DNA of 64,000 bases, taken from Phaeacidiphilus oryzae TH49 (GTDB taxonomy: Bacteria > Actinomycetota > Actinomycetes > Streptomycetales > Streptomycetaceae). Where the stretch lies: contig NZ_JQMQ01000005.1 in NCBI RefSeq assembly GCF_000744815.1, forward strand, positions 5,227,801 to 5,291,800, read 5' to 3'. The notes below the pieces were generated by a model. The model worked only from the letters and a program-made list of their open reading frames with translations. It searched no databases and was not told where the DNA came from. Of the stretch, positions 25,583-34,299 are shown in pieces (position 1 is the first letter of the stretch; each line of letters starts with the position of its first letter). Both the position numbers and the translations under genes were made by a program.

Positions 25583-27817
25583 GTGTCGCTCGCGACGAAC
25601 CTGCTCAGCGCCAACGTGTCCTCGATGGAGACCGACGTCTCCGGGTGGACTGCGGGCTCCTCCACCACCGCCAGCCAGGGCGTCGCCGGATACGCCGGCA
25701 CCCACTGCCTCAAGCTCACCCGCGGCTCGACCGCCGGTGCGGTCTCGGCAACCATCGCAGCCCGCGTCGCGGTCACCGCCGGCGTCGAGTACTACGCCGA
25801 GGCCTACTACGCCCCCGGGGCGGTCACCGCCGGCTACACGGCGACCATCGCCGTGTCCTGGTACTCGGCGGCCACCGGGGGCACCGCGATCTCCACCAGC
25901 ACCAGCCCGGCAGCGAGCCTGGCCTCCACCGGCTGGACCACCCCGCCCGCAATCCTGATCGCCACCGCCCCGGCCGGCGCTGCCTACGCCGCCGTCACCG
26001 TCACCGTCTCCGGCCTTGCCGCAAGCTCCGCCGCCCTGGTCGACGCCGTGGGTTTCGGGCTGCCGCAGTCGATCAGCGGCAACGTCTTGCCCTATGCCAC
26101 CCAGTCGGTCGAGCAGGACACGAGCGGCTGGGGCGCCGTCAAGAACTGCACGATCTCCCGCAACAGCGCGGACTCCTGGGAGGGCTGGTGGTCGCTGACC
26201 GTCACCGCGACGGCGGCCGGCGATACCGAGGCCTGGGCCTCCGTCATGCAGCCTGCGACTGGCGGCACCGAGTACATCGCCAGCGTCCTGATCAACCCGC
26301 AGGGCTCCGCGGCCGGGGCACAAATCAAGGCCGAAATCTGGTGGTACAACAGCAACGGCTCGTTCATGTCCCTGACGTCGGTCACCTGGACGCCGACGGG
26401 CTGGACCCCGATCCAGGTGATCGGCACCGCCCCGGCCGAGGCCACCGGCATGCGCTTGATCGTGCGCCCGCAGGCGACCGCAGCCTCCCAGGTCTGGCAC
26501 GTCGACCAGGCCAGCCTCATCCCAACTGCCCTGCTCTTGGAGGCCGACAACCTCCTCACCTACAACGAGCAGAGCGTCGAGCAGGACACCAGCGGCTGGA
26601 CGCTGACCGGCGGCGCCACCATGGCCCTGGACTGGTCCACGTCCCTGGACGGCTGGTACCAGCTGCTCATCACCGCCACCGGCGCCTCCGACCCGGTGCT
26701 CACCCTCGCCCGCGACATTCCCGTCACCCCAGGCACGGTGTACAAGTGGGCGCCTCCGGTGACCGCCTCACAGCCGCAGACCTACACCCTGACTATGCGC
26801 TGGCTGGATGCCTCCGGCACGGTGCTGCGCACCACCACCGGCTTCTGGTCGGTTACCTCGGCTGGGGTGGGAGCCTGGCAGCTGGGCGCCATCTCCGACA
26901 TCGCCCCGGCTGGCTGCGCGAGCGTAAGCGTCTCCCTCACCCTCACCGGAAGCGCGGCCGGCGCCAGGGTCGCCCTGGATGGCATGGTCGTCGGCCCCGG
27001 GGGCCTCGCGGCCACCGCGCAAGCGCTCCCCACCGGATACGCCGCCCAGATCAACGTCCAGGGGCTTACCGTCTACGGATTCGACACATGGGGGATCTGG
27101 CGGATCGGCCCCGACGGCAGCCTGCTGCCGGTCCGCGGCGTCGGCGGGGACATGACCGCGGTCACCACAACTGGAGCCACCGCGATCGTCACCGACTACG
27201 AGGCCCCCCTCGGCGTGCCGGTGCGCTGGCAGGTCCGCACCTGGTACTCCTCCGGCGCCTCCGGCGAGTTCTCCTACATCACTGATCCGATCACCATCGA
27301 CGGGCCCGGCCCGCAGGTGGTCGTCCTCAAGGACCCTGGACTGCCGGCCCGGTACATGGAGCTGGTGGCCGCATCCCCGCCGTCGTGGACCCGGTCGGCC
27401 CGCTCCGCCCGCTACGACCCCCGCCGCGCGAAGCGGCCGATCATCGTGAGCGACGTCCGCGGCCCGCACGAGGGCTCCCTCGGGGTGTTCACCCGCACCG
27501 ATGACGAGCGGCAGCGCCTCGACTGGATCCTGGACGCCGGATCGGTGTTGCTGCTGCAGGTCCCGCAGGGCACCGGCTGGGACGCGGACATGTATGTGTC
27601 GGTCGGCGACAGCACCGAGGCCCGATCCGGGGTGGTTACCGAGCCGTGGCGCACGTGGACGCTGCCGCTGGTCGAGGTCGACCGGCCCGGCGGCGGACTG
27701 GCCGGATCCGCTGGCCGCACCTGCCAGACGGTGCTGAATGAGGCCGCCACGGGGCAGGTCCTCCTCGCGATGTATGCCAGCGGGCTGGGGTTGCTTACCG
27801 GAATCCAGGGCAGCTGA
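25583..27817 (+). CDS. distal tail protein with three jelly-roll modules
   Basis: A 744-residue protein. Three modules of about 160 residues each begin with a similar segment: NLLSANVSSMETDVSGW near residue 5, NVLPYATQSVEQDTSGW near 167, NLLTYNEQSVEQDTSGW near 326. Each continues with Trp/Tyr-rich strands like carbohydrate-binding jelly rolls. The last 250 residues are a different domain, probably the part docked to the tail. Position after the tape measure fits a distal tail or baseplate protein that touches cell-surface sugar. AAGGAGG precedes the GTG. Confidence 0.75.
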   Translation: MSLATNLLSANVSSMETDVSGWTAGSSTTASQGVAGYAGTHCLKLTRGSTAGAVSATIAARVAVTAGVEYYAEAYYAPGAVTAGYTATIAVSWYSAATGGTAISTSTSPAASLASTGWTTPPAILIATAPAGAAYAAVTVTVSGLAASSAALVDAVGFGLPQSISGNVLPYATQSVEQDTSGWGAVKNCTISRNSADSWEGWWSLTVTATAAGDTEAWASVMQPATGGTEYIASVLINPQGSAAGAQIKAEIWWYNSNGSFMSLTSVTWTPTGWTPIQVIGTAPAEATGMRLIVRPQATAASQVWHVDQASLIPTALLLEADNLLTYNEQSVEQDTSGWTLTGGATMALDWSTSLDGWYQLLITATGASDPVLTLARDIPVTPGTVYKWAPPVTASQPQTYTLTMRWLDASGTVLRTTTGFWSVTSAGVGAWQLGAISDIAPAGCASVSVSLTLTGSAAGARVALDGMVVGPGGLAATAQALPTGYAAQINVQGLTVYGFDTWGIWRIGPDGSLLPVRGVGGDMTAVTTTGATAIVTDYEAPLGVPVRWQVRTWYSSGASGEFSYITDPITIDGPGPQVVVLKDPGLPARYMELVAASPPSWTRSARSARYDPRRAKRPIIVSDVRGPHEGSLGVFTRTDDERQRLDWILDAGSVLLLQVPQGTGWDADMYVSVGDSTEARSGVVTEPWRTWTLPLVEVDRPGGGLAGSAGRTCQTVLNEAATGQVLLAMYASGLGLLTGIQGS

Positions 27818-27832
27818 CGGGAGGCCACCTGC

Positions 27833-28937
27833 ATGTACCCGGTGACCTCCCAGTTCCTGGACGCCATCGCGCACAGCCACACCATGTCCGCCCGCGTCGA
27901 CGCCGCCTACAACGGCGCGGCGACGAAGAACGATCTGACGTTCCATGACGGCACGGTCACCCTCGACCGCGGCAGCAAAATCCGCCGGCAGCTGTCGCTG
28001 ACCGTCAGTGATCCGAGCCTCCTGCCGCGGGCGGTCACGGACACGCTGGGGGCCGGGGGGCAGACCCTGACCGCCTACCGCGGGGTGCGCTACCCCAGCG
28101 GCGTGGTCGAGCTGGCCACGCTCGGCACGTTCTCCATCACCGAGGTGTCCGGCGATCGGGACCTCGGCCCGGTCACCCTCTCGGCGAGCAGCGCCGAGGC
28201 ACTGCTGCAGGCCGACCCGTTCGAGACCGCGACCACCACCAAGGGCTACAGCACCTGCCTGGACGCGATCACCTACCTGATCCACCAGACCATCCCCGGC
28301 GCCACCATCACCAACCGCACCGGCGCCAACCCGGCGCTGCCCACGATGAGTTGGGACGCCGGCGCCGACCGGTGGGACGCGGTCACGTCGATCGCCACCG
28401 CCATGAGCGGCGAGATCTACGTCGACCACGGCGGGGCGTTCATCATCGCTCCCGTCCCCAACCCGCTGACCGGGCCGGTTGTGTGGGAGATCGCGCCGGG
28501 TGGCGTGATGCTCACCGATACCCGCGGGCAGACCTTGACCGGCGTCTACAACGGCGTCGTCGTGACCGGCGACAACACCAGCAGCGGCAGCGCTCCGGTG
28601 ACCGGCTCCGCGTACCTCACCGACACCAGCAACCCCCTGTACTGGGGCGGCCCGGCCGGCAAGCGCACCTACAGCTACCAGTCGTCTGCCGTGGTGACGT
28701 CCGGACAGGCCACGCAGGTTGCCCAGACCCTGCTCGCGCAGTACGGCGCGCCGCACACCACGGTCGGCGTGGGCTGCGTCCCTAACCCGGCCCTGCAGCC
28801 GGGAGACATCGTGCGCGTGCGGCACAACGGACGGCAGCGCCGACCTGGCCGTCGTCCAAACCGTCACCATCCCGATGGCGCTCAGCGGGGATTTCGGCGT
28901 GACCTTCTGGGATGCCCGTTCCGACACGACCAGCTAG
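27833..28937 (+). pseudogene. minor tail protein, broken by a single-base frameshift
   Basis: Codons from the ATG at 27833 give a normal protein to about residue 332 (ending IVRVRHN). From 28829 the frame becomes Arg/His-rich and runs to 29128 across the next gene, while the +1 frame continues sensibly as DGSADLAVVQTVTIPMALSG to a stop at 28937. One extra G in the run near 28829-28830 explains this. The restored protein would be about 368 residues, with an N-terminal beta domain and a central domain of the gpD/gp44-like tail hub type. It is either a mutation, an assembly error or, less likely, programmed shifting. Confidence 0.7.
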
Positions 28938-28946
28938 GAGGGCCCG

Positions 28947-29192
28947 GTGACCGCGCTCGCAGACGCCATCACCCGCGCCATCAACAAGGCCGTCGGCCAG
29001 GCCGCCGACTGGCAGCGCGGCACCGTCACCGCGCTGAACGGCACCACCACCGTCGATGTGCAGATCGGCGGTGCCACCGTGCCCGACGTCCCGCGGCTGG
29101 CCACCTACACCACTGCCGCCGTCGGTGATGTTGTCATCGTTCACCGCTCATCCACCGGCGCCCGCTACACCCCCGGCCCGCTCCACACCTGA
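28947..29192 (+). CDS. small OB-fold-like tail protein
   Basis: An 81-residue protein started by GTG after GGAGGG. An N-terminal helix is followed by strands (GTVTALNGTTTVDVQIGG), the style of small OB-fold or spike-associated phage proteins. Placed among distal tail genes. Exact role unknown. Confidence 0.65.
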   Translation: MTALADAITRAINKAVGQAADWQRGTVTALNGTTTVDVQIGGATVPDVPRLATYTTAAVGDVVIVHRSSTGARYTPGPLHT

Positions 29193-29208
29193 ACGACGGA
29201 GGACCACC

Positions 29209-29805
29209 GTGCCCGCCACCGACTCCTACGGCCAGAACGTGCAGTACTTGCAGCTGTCCGACGCGCCCAATCTGGAGCAGCTCGGACAGTGGCTCACCAG
29301 CGGCCTGGTCCCGCAGAGCATCATGCGCTTCGAGTCCTCTACGGCCCGCGCCGCGCTTCTCACCGGCGCCCAGGCGCCGCAGGCCGGCATGGTCACCTGG
29401 CTCGACTCCGAGCAGCGCATCGACTACTACGACGGGGCCGCGTGGCAGGCCTGGACGCCGGGCGCGTGGATCCCGCTCACCCTGTCCAGCGGCTTCGCCG
29501 CGTTCTCCGGGTCCCCTGCGTACCGGATCCTCAACCAACGCGTAGAGATGCGCGGGACCATCCAGAAGAGCGACGGCACCCCCTTCATCAAGAACAGCCT
29601 GTTCACCTTCTGCACCCTGCCGGCCGCAGCGGTGCCGAACGGCTACCGCTACTTCACCGTCGCCACCCAGTGGGCCACCGACCTGTACGGCCGCGTCGAG
29701 GTGCACCCGGCGCCGGACAACTTCATGCAGGCCCTGATCCCGCAGAGCACCACGACCGGCGCCGCGTGGCTCTCCCTCGACCAGGTCGCCTACTCCCTCG
29801 TTTGA
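29209..29805 (+). CDS. minor tail protein, probable receptor-binding
   Basis: A 198-residue protein. GTG start after ACGGAGGA. The first 80 residues include the MVTWLDSEQRIDYYDGAAWQAW segment (read in parts), which is common in actinophage tail-tip proteins. The rest is a beta-rich C-terminal domain (about residues 85-198). It is the last tail gene before the lysis cassette, where host-range proteins are usual. Confidence 0.65.
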   Translation: MPATDSYGQNVQYLQLSDAPNLEQLGQWLTSGLVPQSIMRFESSTARAALLTGAQAPQAGMVTWLDSEQRIDYYDGAAWQAWTPGAWIPLTLSSGFAAFSGSPAYRILNQRVEMRGTIQKSDGTPFIKNSLFTFCTLPAAAVPNGYRYFTVATQWATDLYGRVEVHPAPDNFMQALIPQSTTTGAAWLSLDQVAYSLV

Positions 29806-29822
29806 TCTCGCCAGGAGCAACA

Positions 29823-30722
29823 GTGATCCAGGGCATCGACGTCTCCGACATCCAGGGGACGCGCTTCTCCACCAAGGGCATCAGCTTCGGCTTCGTGAAG
29901 GCGACTGAGGGCCACACCTACACCAACCCCGACCAGAAGGCGCAGGCCGCGATGCTCCGCGGCGCCGGCGCCGTCGTCGGTTTCTACCACTTCCTGTGGC
30001 CCGGGAACATCGAGGCCCAGGCCGAGTACTTCGTCAGCAGGTGCGCCAGCGTCGACGGCGACCTGCTGGCCTGCGACTGGGAGACCACCTCGGCCGGCAC
30101 GGCCGCCAGCGGCGCGGAGAAGGACGCCTTCCTCGCCGCGGTCCGGCGCCTGCGCCCGCAATACAAGGTGCTCCTCTACTGCAACCGCTCGTTCTGGCTG
30201 GACCGCGACACCACCTCGGACTGCGGCGACGGCCTGTGGATCGCTGACCCGTCCTCGCCGATGGGGAAGCCCGCGGTGCAGCACCCCTGGACGGTGCACC
30301 AGTACTCCGACGTCGGCGGCCTTGACCGCAACGTCGCCAACTTCCCCACCCCCGCCGCGATGCGGGCGTGGGGCGCAGCCACGACCACCACGACCACCAC
30401 CAGCGAGGACGACATGCCCACTGCCCAGGAAATCGCCGAGGCCGTCTGGGCCTACCAGGTCGACGACGCCACCAAGAGCGGCCCCCAGTACGTGGCGGCC
30501 AAGGCCCAGCTCTGGGACGCCACGGCCGCGGCGGCCCACTCCGACAGCGCCACCAAGGCCCTGGTCGCCCAGATCGGCGCGCTGCAGGCCACTGTCGCGG
30601 CCATGGCCGCCACCGGCGGCATCACCGCCGAGCAGGTCCAGGCCGCCGCCGAGGCCGGCGCCAAGGCCGCGCTCATCGAGCTCGGCCAGACCCTCCAAGC
30701 CACCACTCCCTCGTCCTCCTGA
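29823..30722 (+). CDS. endolysin, GH25 muramidase
   Basis: A 299-residue lysozyme. Residues 1-195 are a GH25 domain: GIDVSDIQG at the N-terminus (Asp6), FVKATEGHTY, FYHFLWPG and the catalytic DWE at residues 85-87. A Thr-rich linker (about 197-204) leads to a helical C-terminal region of about 90 residues that probably binds the wall or forms oligomers. GTG start after AGGAGC. There is no signal peptide, so export depends on a holin, probably one of the two small membrane proteins downstream. Confidence 0.9.
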   Translation: MIQGIDVSDIQGTRFSTKGISFGFVKATEGHTYTNPDQKAQAAMLRGAGAVVGFYHFLWPGNIEAQAEYFVSRCASVDGDLLACDWETTSAGTAASGAEKDAFLAAVRRLRPQYKVLLYCNRSFWLDRDTTSDCGDGLWIADPSSPMGKPAVQHPWTVHQYSDVGGLDRNVANFPTPAAMRAWGAATTTTTTTSEDDMPTAQEIAEAVWAYQVDDATKSGPQYVAAKAQLWDATAAAAHSDSATKALVAQIGALQATVAAMAATGGITAEQVQAAAEAGAKAALIELGQTLQATTPSSS

Positions 30723-30764
30723 CGCGACCCGACTACACCTCACCTCGCAGAAAGAGCCCGCACC

Positions 30765-31199
30765 ATGGACACCGTCTACTCCCTCGCCTCCGGCGCGCTC
30801 GGCGTCGCCCTCGCGGCTGTCGCCTGGCTGATCGCTCACTCCCAGCAGATCCTCAAGGTCGTCTCCGCCCTGCCGACCGTGCAGAAGGATCTGGAGACTG
30901 TGAAGGCCTCCGTCGAGGAGCACATGGCCGCTGTGAAGAGCGGAACCGAGACCACCGGCCGGGACGTCGAGCAGCTCGCCGAGACCGTCGCCAAGAAGCT
31001 CACCGGCTTCGTCTCTGCTCCGGCCATCTCTCCGACCGTGGACTCGACTCCGGACACCCCCGCCCCCGCCGCGGCGCCGGCGGCCACCGCTGAGACCGCG
31101 ACCACCGCGGTGGTGCCGGGCACCGCCTACGCCGTCACCGCAGACGCCTCCGGCCGCCTGGTCCTCCCGGACGGCTCCGTGCTCACCCCCGCCGCCTGA
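30765..31199 (+). CDS. small membrane protein, holin candidate
   Basis: A 144-residue protein with one hydrophobic helix (about residues 8-25), a coiled segment (about 35-80) and an Ala/Pro/Thr-rich tail. Placement directly after the endolysin suggests a holin or spanin-like role. Ribosome binding site is only AAAGAG. Confidence 0.6.
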   Translation: MDTVYSLASGALGVALAAVAWLIAHSQQILKVVSALPTVQKDLETVKASVEEHMAAVKSGTETTGRDVEQLAETVAKKLTGFVSAPAISPTVDSTPDTPAPAAAPAATAETATTAVVPGTAYAVTADASGRLVLPDGSVLTPAA

Positions 31200-31216
31200 C
31201 CCGAGGGACGTGATCC

Positions 31217-31525
31217 ATGCCTGACGAGCTGACGCTCGGCGAGCTCGGGCGCCGGCTCGCCGACATGCACGGCGACCTGAAAGAGGACATCAAGACCCTC
31301 TCGGGCCGGGTCGACGGCAAGGTCAGCGCAGACGTGCTCGCGCTCCAGCAGGCGGCACAAGACGAGCGCCATAAGGCCCTGGCCGAGCGGGTCACCTCGA
31401 TGGAGGCCGCCCGCGCCGCCGACGCCCGACGCATCCACGAGACGCGCCGCTGGCTGATCGCCGCAGTCATCATCCCGATCTTGGCGATCATCATCCCCCT
31501 GCTCGCGACGAAGGGAACGCTGTGA
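31217..31525 (+). CDS. C-terminally anchored coiled-coil protein, second holin candidate
   Basis: A 102-residue protein. Residues 1-70 are charged and helical with heptad-like spacing. Residues about 76-98 form a membrane helix ([18 protein letters not shown]). This build is known among actinophage lysis-cassette membrane proteins. GAGGGA site; the stop overlaps the next GTG. Confidence 0.62.
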   Translation: MPDELTLGELGRRLADMHGDLKEDIKTLSGRVDGKVSADVLALQQAAQDERHKALAERVTSMEAARAADARRIHETRRWLIAAVIIPILAIIIPLLATKGTL

Positions 31526-32244
31526 CCACCCGGCGAATGAGGCTCAGCAGACGGCGGCGAGCCGACCTGTGGGCCGGGATCGGCATCGTGCTCGCCTCCG
31601 GCTTCGTCGCGTGGATCGTCCTCACCCTGACCCACCTTGGGGCCCAGGTTCGCACGGACGAGGCGGCCCGGGACGCGCTGGCCCGTCAGGTGCAGCAGCT
31701 CGGCGGCACGCCGGTCGCCGGTCCCCCGGGGAGCCGGGGCGCGCCGGGCGGCAGCGGCCCCTCCGGGCCGGCCGGGGCGCCGGGCGCGGCCGGGCCGAGC
31801 GGCGCGGCTGGCCCGCCGGGGGCGACCGGGGCCTCGGGGAAGACCGGAGCGACCGGGAAGACCGGGCTGGCCGGGGCCACCGGTCCGTCCGGAGCAGCAG
31901 GCGCTCAAGGGTCGCCCGGCGCGGCCGGGCCGAGCGGTGCGGCCGGCCCGGCCGGCCAGAACGGCGCCCAGGGCGAGCAAGGACCCCAAGGCCCCGAGGG
32001 GCCGCCCGGCCCGGCTGGCCCTACTGGTCCAGCCGGGGCGGACGGCAAGGACGGCTCGCCGCCGGCGTCGTGGACCTGGACGGACGAACTCGGCTCGACG
32101 TACACCTGCACCCAGACCTCGGCCAGCTCGACTGACTACAGCTGCACCCGCACCAGTGGCCCCCTCAGCGGCGGATCCGGCTCGGGATCCGGATCAACAC
32201 CGCAGGCGATCGCCCCCGGTCTCATCGCCTACCGCAGGGAGTGA
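31522..32244 (+). CDS. membrane-anchored collagen-like protein
   Basis: A 240-residue protein. A basic N-terminus is followed by a membrane helix (about 17-36), a short coil, then about 39 G-x-y triplets (residues about 65-180), some GPPG and GATG. A C-terminal domain contains [17 protein letters not shown] with two Cys. GTG overlaps the previous stop. Collagen-like repeats occur in phage tail fibres, but the N-terminal anchor suggests placement on the host membrane. It may be a lysis or surface protein rather than a fibre. Confidence 0.75.
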   Translation: MTTRRMRLSRRRRADLWAGIGIVLASGFVAWIVLTLTHLGAQVRTDEAARDALARQVQQLGGTPVAGPPGSRGAPGGSGPSGPAGAPGAAGPSGAAGPPGATGASGKTGATGKTGLAGATGPSGAAGAQGSPGAAGPSGAAGPAGQNGAQGEQGPQGPEGPPGPAGPTGPAGADGKDGSPPASWTWTDELGSTYTCTQTSASSTDYSCTRTSGPLSGGSGSGSGSTPQAIAPGLIAYRRE

Positions 32245-32319
32245 CCCGCGCCCCCTCGTCTGCTTCGGCGGCCGAGAGGGGCGCTCGATCATGCTAAGAA
32301 CTTCACGAACTGCCCCACA

Positions 32320-32352
32320 TTCCTCCGTAAGCTGAGGCATCGTTCCTCCGTA
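32320..32352 (+). promoter_or_regulatory. paired direct repeat upstream of the toxin gene
   Basis: TTCCTCCGTA occurs at 32320-32329 and 32343-32352, spaced 23 bases start to start, about two helical turns. It lies 71-104 bases before the toxin ATG. It is a candidate operator for the HigA-like antitoxin; the spacer 32245-32423 holds no other clear feature. Confidence 0.35.
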
Positions 32353-32423
32353 TAGGGAAGCGGGCAACCCGTAAGGCTGACACCGGGCCAATCTCAGGTG
32401 TAGACGCCCCACCACTAGCCATC

Positions 32424-32861
32424 ATGAAGAAGGGCGGTACAGTCATAACTGAACTGGAGCGGGCCGACTGCCCTGACTGTGGACGCGTCTACTACGAGCG
32501 GGGGCCTCATCACATGATCGAAGCTGCCCATAGCCCGGGCGCTGACTTGGCAGATGCCTACCTGCGTGACCTAGAGCACTCTCGTAGTGGCAAGAAGCTG
32601 GACCAGCTTGCCGACATCGCGGTGGTCTTCGAGGAGTTCGCCCACACGGGCGAACTTGCCATCCCCCGCGAGCTAAATGATCTTGTGGATGGCCTCAGGG
32701 AGATCAAGGTGGGCAAGCATCGCTTCCCCTTCTTCCATCCCCGCAGCGACACGAAGTACCCTCTCCGGCTCACCCATGGCTTCGAGAAGCAGACGGAGAA
32801 GACGCCCCGCAAGCACATCGACAAGGCGAAATGGGTGCGACGAAAGGATTTGGAGTCGTGA
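32424..32861 (+). CDS. HigB/Gp49-like toxin with extended N-terminus
   Basis: A 145-residue protein. Residues from about 60 follow the RelE/HigB (phage Gp49-like) pattern: LREIKVGKHRFPFF, then LRLTHGFEKQTEKTPRKHIDKA. These toxins cut mRNA on the ribosome. The first 30 residues carry a CPDCG pair and HH, not usual in the family; the ATG at 32517 would drop them. The 32424 start has no clear ribosome site, so leaderless translation or the later start is possible. The gene overlaps the antitoxin by four bases and has lower G+C than the phage genes. Confidence 0.75.
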   Translation: MKKGGTVITELERADCPDCGRVYYERGPHHMIEAAHSPGADLADAYLRDLEHSRSGKKLDQLADIAVVFEEFAHTGELAIPRELNDLVDGLREIKVGKHRFPFFHPRSDTKYPLRLTHGFEKQTEKTPRKHIDKAKWVRRKDLES

Positions 32862-33382
32862 CCTTGCTATACGAGCGCCTCGCCCGAACAAGCGACGGCT
32901 CCCGGCGGCTCGCGGTTGCGCGCCTGAAGCGCGAGGCCCTCAAGCTGATCTACGCAGCCCTTGATGCCTCCGGAGTGACTCAAACCGAGCTGGCGGAGCG
33001 TCTTCGCGTCCGTAAGTCCGCCGTAAGCCAAGTGCTGCGTGGCGACGGGAACCTGCGCATCAAGACCATGGCCGAGTACTTGCACGCGCTGGGATACGAA
33101 GTAGACATGCGCCTCGTTCAAGCAGGAGAGCCACGGCGCGCCGTCAAGGAGTCACGTGACGTCGTGCCTGCCTTCCCAAGCCGCGATCCGCGATCGGAAC
33201 AGATCGTCCAGAGCTACGACGTTGGCGATGGTCATCTTCTTCTGGGACTCACCCTTCATGGGGACGGGCACACAGGCGTCACCTTCGAAGGTTCGGCCCA
33301 CCATGTGCCGAAGGCTCCGTCCCAGGTGAAGGTCGAGGCGAGCGCAGGCCCCTACCAGGTTGGAATGAAGGTCGAGGCGTGA
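32858..33382 (+). CDS. HigA-like XRE antitoxin
   Basis: A 174-residue protein. The GTG start overlaps the toxin stop. Residues about 35-75 form a helix-turn-helix of the XRE type (GVTQTELAERLRVRKSAVSQVL), followed by AEYLHALGYEVDM, common in toxin-first HigBA pairs. The C-terminal 90 residues form an extra beta-rich region longer than in minimal HigA proteins. It should neutralise the toxin and bind the promoter. Confidence 0.78.
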   Translation: MTLLYERLARTSDGSRRLAVARLKREALKLIYAALDASGVTQTELAERLRVRKSAVSQVLRGDGNLRIKTMAEYLHALGYEVDMRLVQAGEPRRAVKESRDVVPAFPSRDPRSEQIVQSYDVGDGHLLLGLTLHGDGHTGVTFEGSAHHVPKAPSQVKVEASAGPYQVGMKVEA

Positions 33383-33819
33383 AACTCACGGTCTACACGC
33401 TCTGCGACCGGGCAACCGTGCGTGAAGGTCTCCTCCATGTCCTCGGCGGAGGCATCACGAGCGCTCAGCTGACGACGCCTGGCGCCCTCGATCTTGACCT
33501 GGCGCTCCTCTTCCTGCCGGATAGCAGGGAGGACATGACGGCGCAACATGAGGCGACCGTCACCATGAGGCAGGTCACTGCGAACGCTGACTTGGCCAAG
33601 GTCCAGGTCGCATGGCAGGCGGCTAATATCCCAGATGTGGATCCGCTGCCGGCACTTCCGCTGTCAGTGCCCCTACGCCAAGTGCGTATCGACGCTCCCG
33701 GGGACTTCGAAATCACGATCGCCGTAGACGGGAAGCAAGCCGCTCAGCTGAAGCTGGGGCTGCGCGAGCGTTCCAACCCTGTACATACAGCACTCACGAG
33801 CGTCGGACCTCCGTCGTAG
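33379..33819 (+). CDS. third gene of the TA operon, DUF6941-like
   Basis: A 146-residue protein whose GTG overlaps the antitoxin stop. It begins with a beta strand and continues GLLHVLGGGITSAQL, then paired strands and a DFEITIAVDGK segment, predicted beta sandwich. It recalls the DUF6941 style of small actinobacterial proteins from memory only. Function unknown. Strict overlap suggests that it belongs with the toxin-antitoxin pair, perhaps as a third regulator. Confidence 0.65.
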   Translation: MKLTVYTLCDRATVREGLLHVLGGGITSAQLTTPGALDLDLALLFLPDSREDMTAQHEATVTMRQVTANADLAKVQVAWQAANIPDVDPLPALPLSVPLRQVRIDAPGDFEITIAVDGKQAAQLKLGLRERSNPVHTALTSVGPPS

Positions 33820-33882
33820 CCAGTACGCCGCGCGGCTCTCCGTTTCCGGCTGCCGACGGGCACGCGCCCGAGATCCGCAGGT

Positions 33883-33920
33883 CGCCCATGCGGCGGCCCG
33901 AACTCTCCGCCGCATGGGCG
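33883..33920. terminator. perfect 14-bp-arm hairpin
   Basis: CGCCCATGCGGCGG and CCGCCGCATGGGCG pair perfectly around a ten-base loop between convergent genes. It is a likely bidirectional terminator closing the toxin-antitoxin operon. Confidence 0.65.
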
Positions 33921-33987
33921 GCGCCCCGTCAGCAACTAGCGAGCCCGGCCGTTGCTGATAGCCGCGGCAACGAGGTGTAGTCCTGGC

Positions 33988-34254
33988 CTACTGCCAGCCC
34001 AGCCCGTGTCGCTTCCGCAGGTCCCACACCGGCCGCCACGCGGCGAGTGCGGCCTCCCGCAGCCGGGCCAGCTCCGCCGACTCCGTCTCCGGCCATGTGG
34101 CGCGGTCCAGTACCTGCTCCGGCGCGGGGAAGGCTTGCTTCCGCTCGGCCGTGACGCGCTCGACGTACTCGGTCACCGCGGCATCAGCCGCCTTCGCTCG
34201 GGCAGTCAGGGTCTCCAGCTCAGCGCGGATCTCAGGTGAAGGTTCGTCGGTCAC
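33988..34254 (-). CDS. small helical hypothetical protein
   Basis: An 88-residue acidic, Ala/Glu-rich, all-helical protein with GTG start on the minus strand. Ends in RPVWDLRKRHGLGW. No family recognised. It lies downstream of the HAD gene on the same strand, 45 bases away, probably one transcript. Confidence 0.5.
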   Translation of the reverse strand: MTDEPSPEIRAELETLTARAKAADAAVTEYVERVTAERKQAFPAPEQVLDRATWPETESAELARLREAALAAWRPVWDLRKRHGLGWQ

Positions 34255-34299
34255 CTCGTGATCGTAGATCGTGGGTCTGACAGAACGATGAGAAGGCGC

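Noticed and set aside
28833-29128. C-terminal continuation of the tail protein in the zero frame
   Set aside because: It is Arg/His-rich, overlaps the next gene for about 180 bases and has no phage-like sequence; the +1 frame is the true one.
31740-32040. Collagen-like frame read on the minus strand
   Set aside because: The opposite strand of G-x-y repeats is always open as Pro/Ala-rich frames; only the plus frame has a start, membrane helix and unique C-terminal domain.
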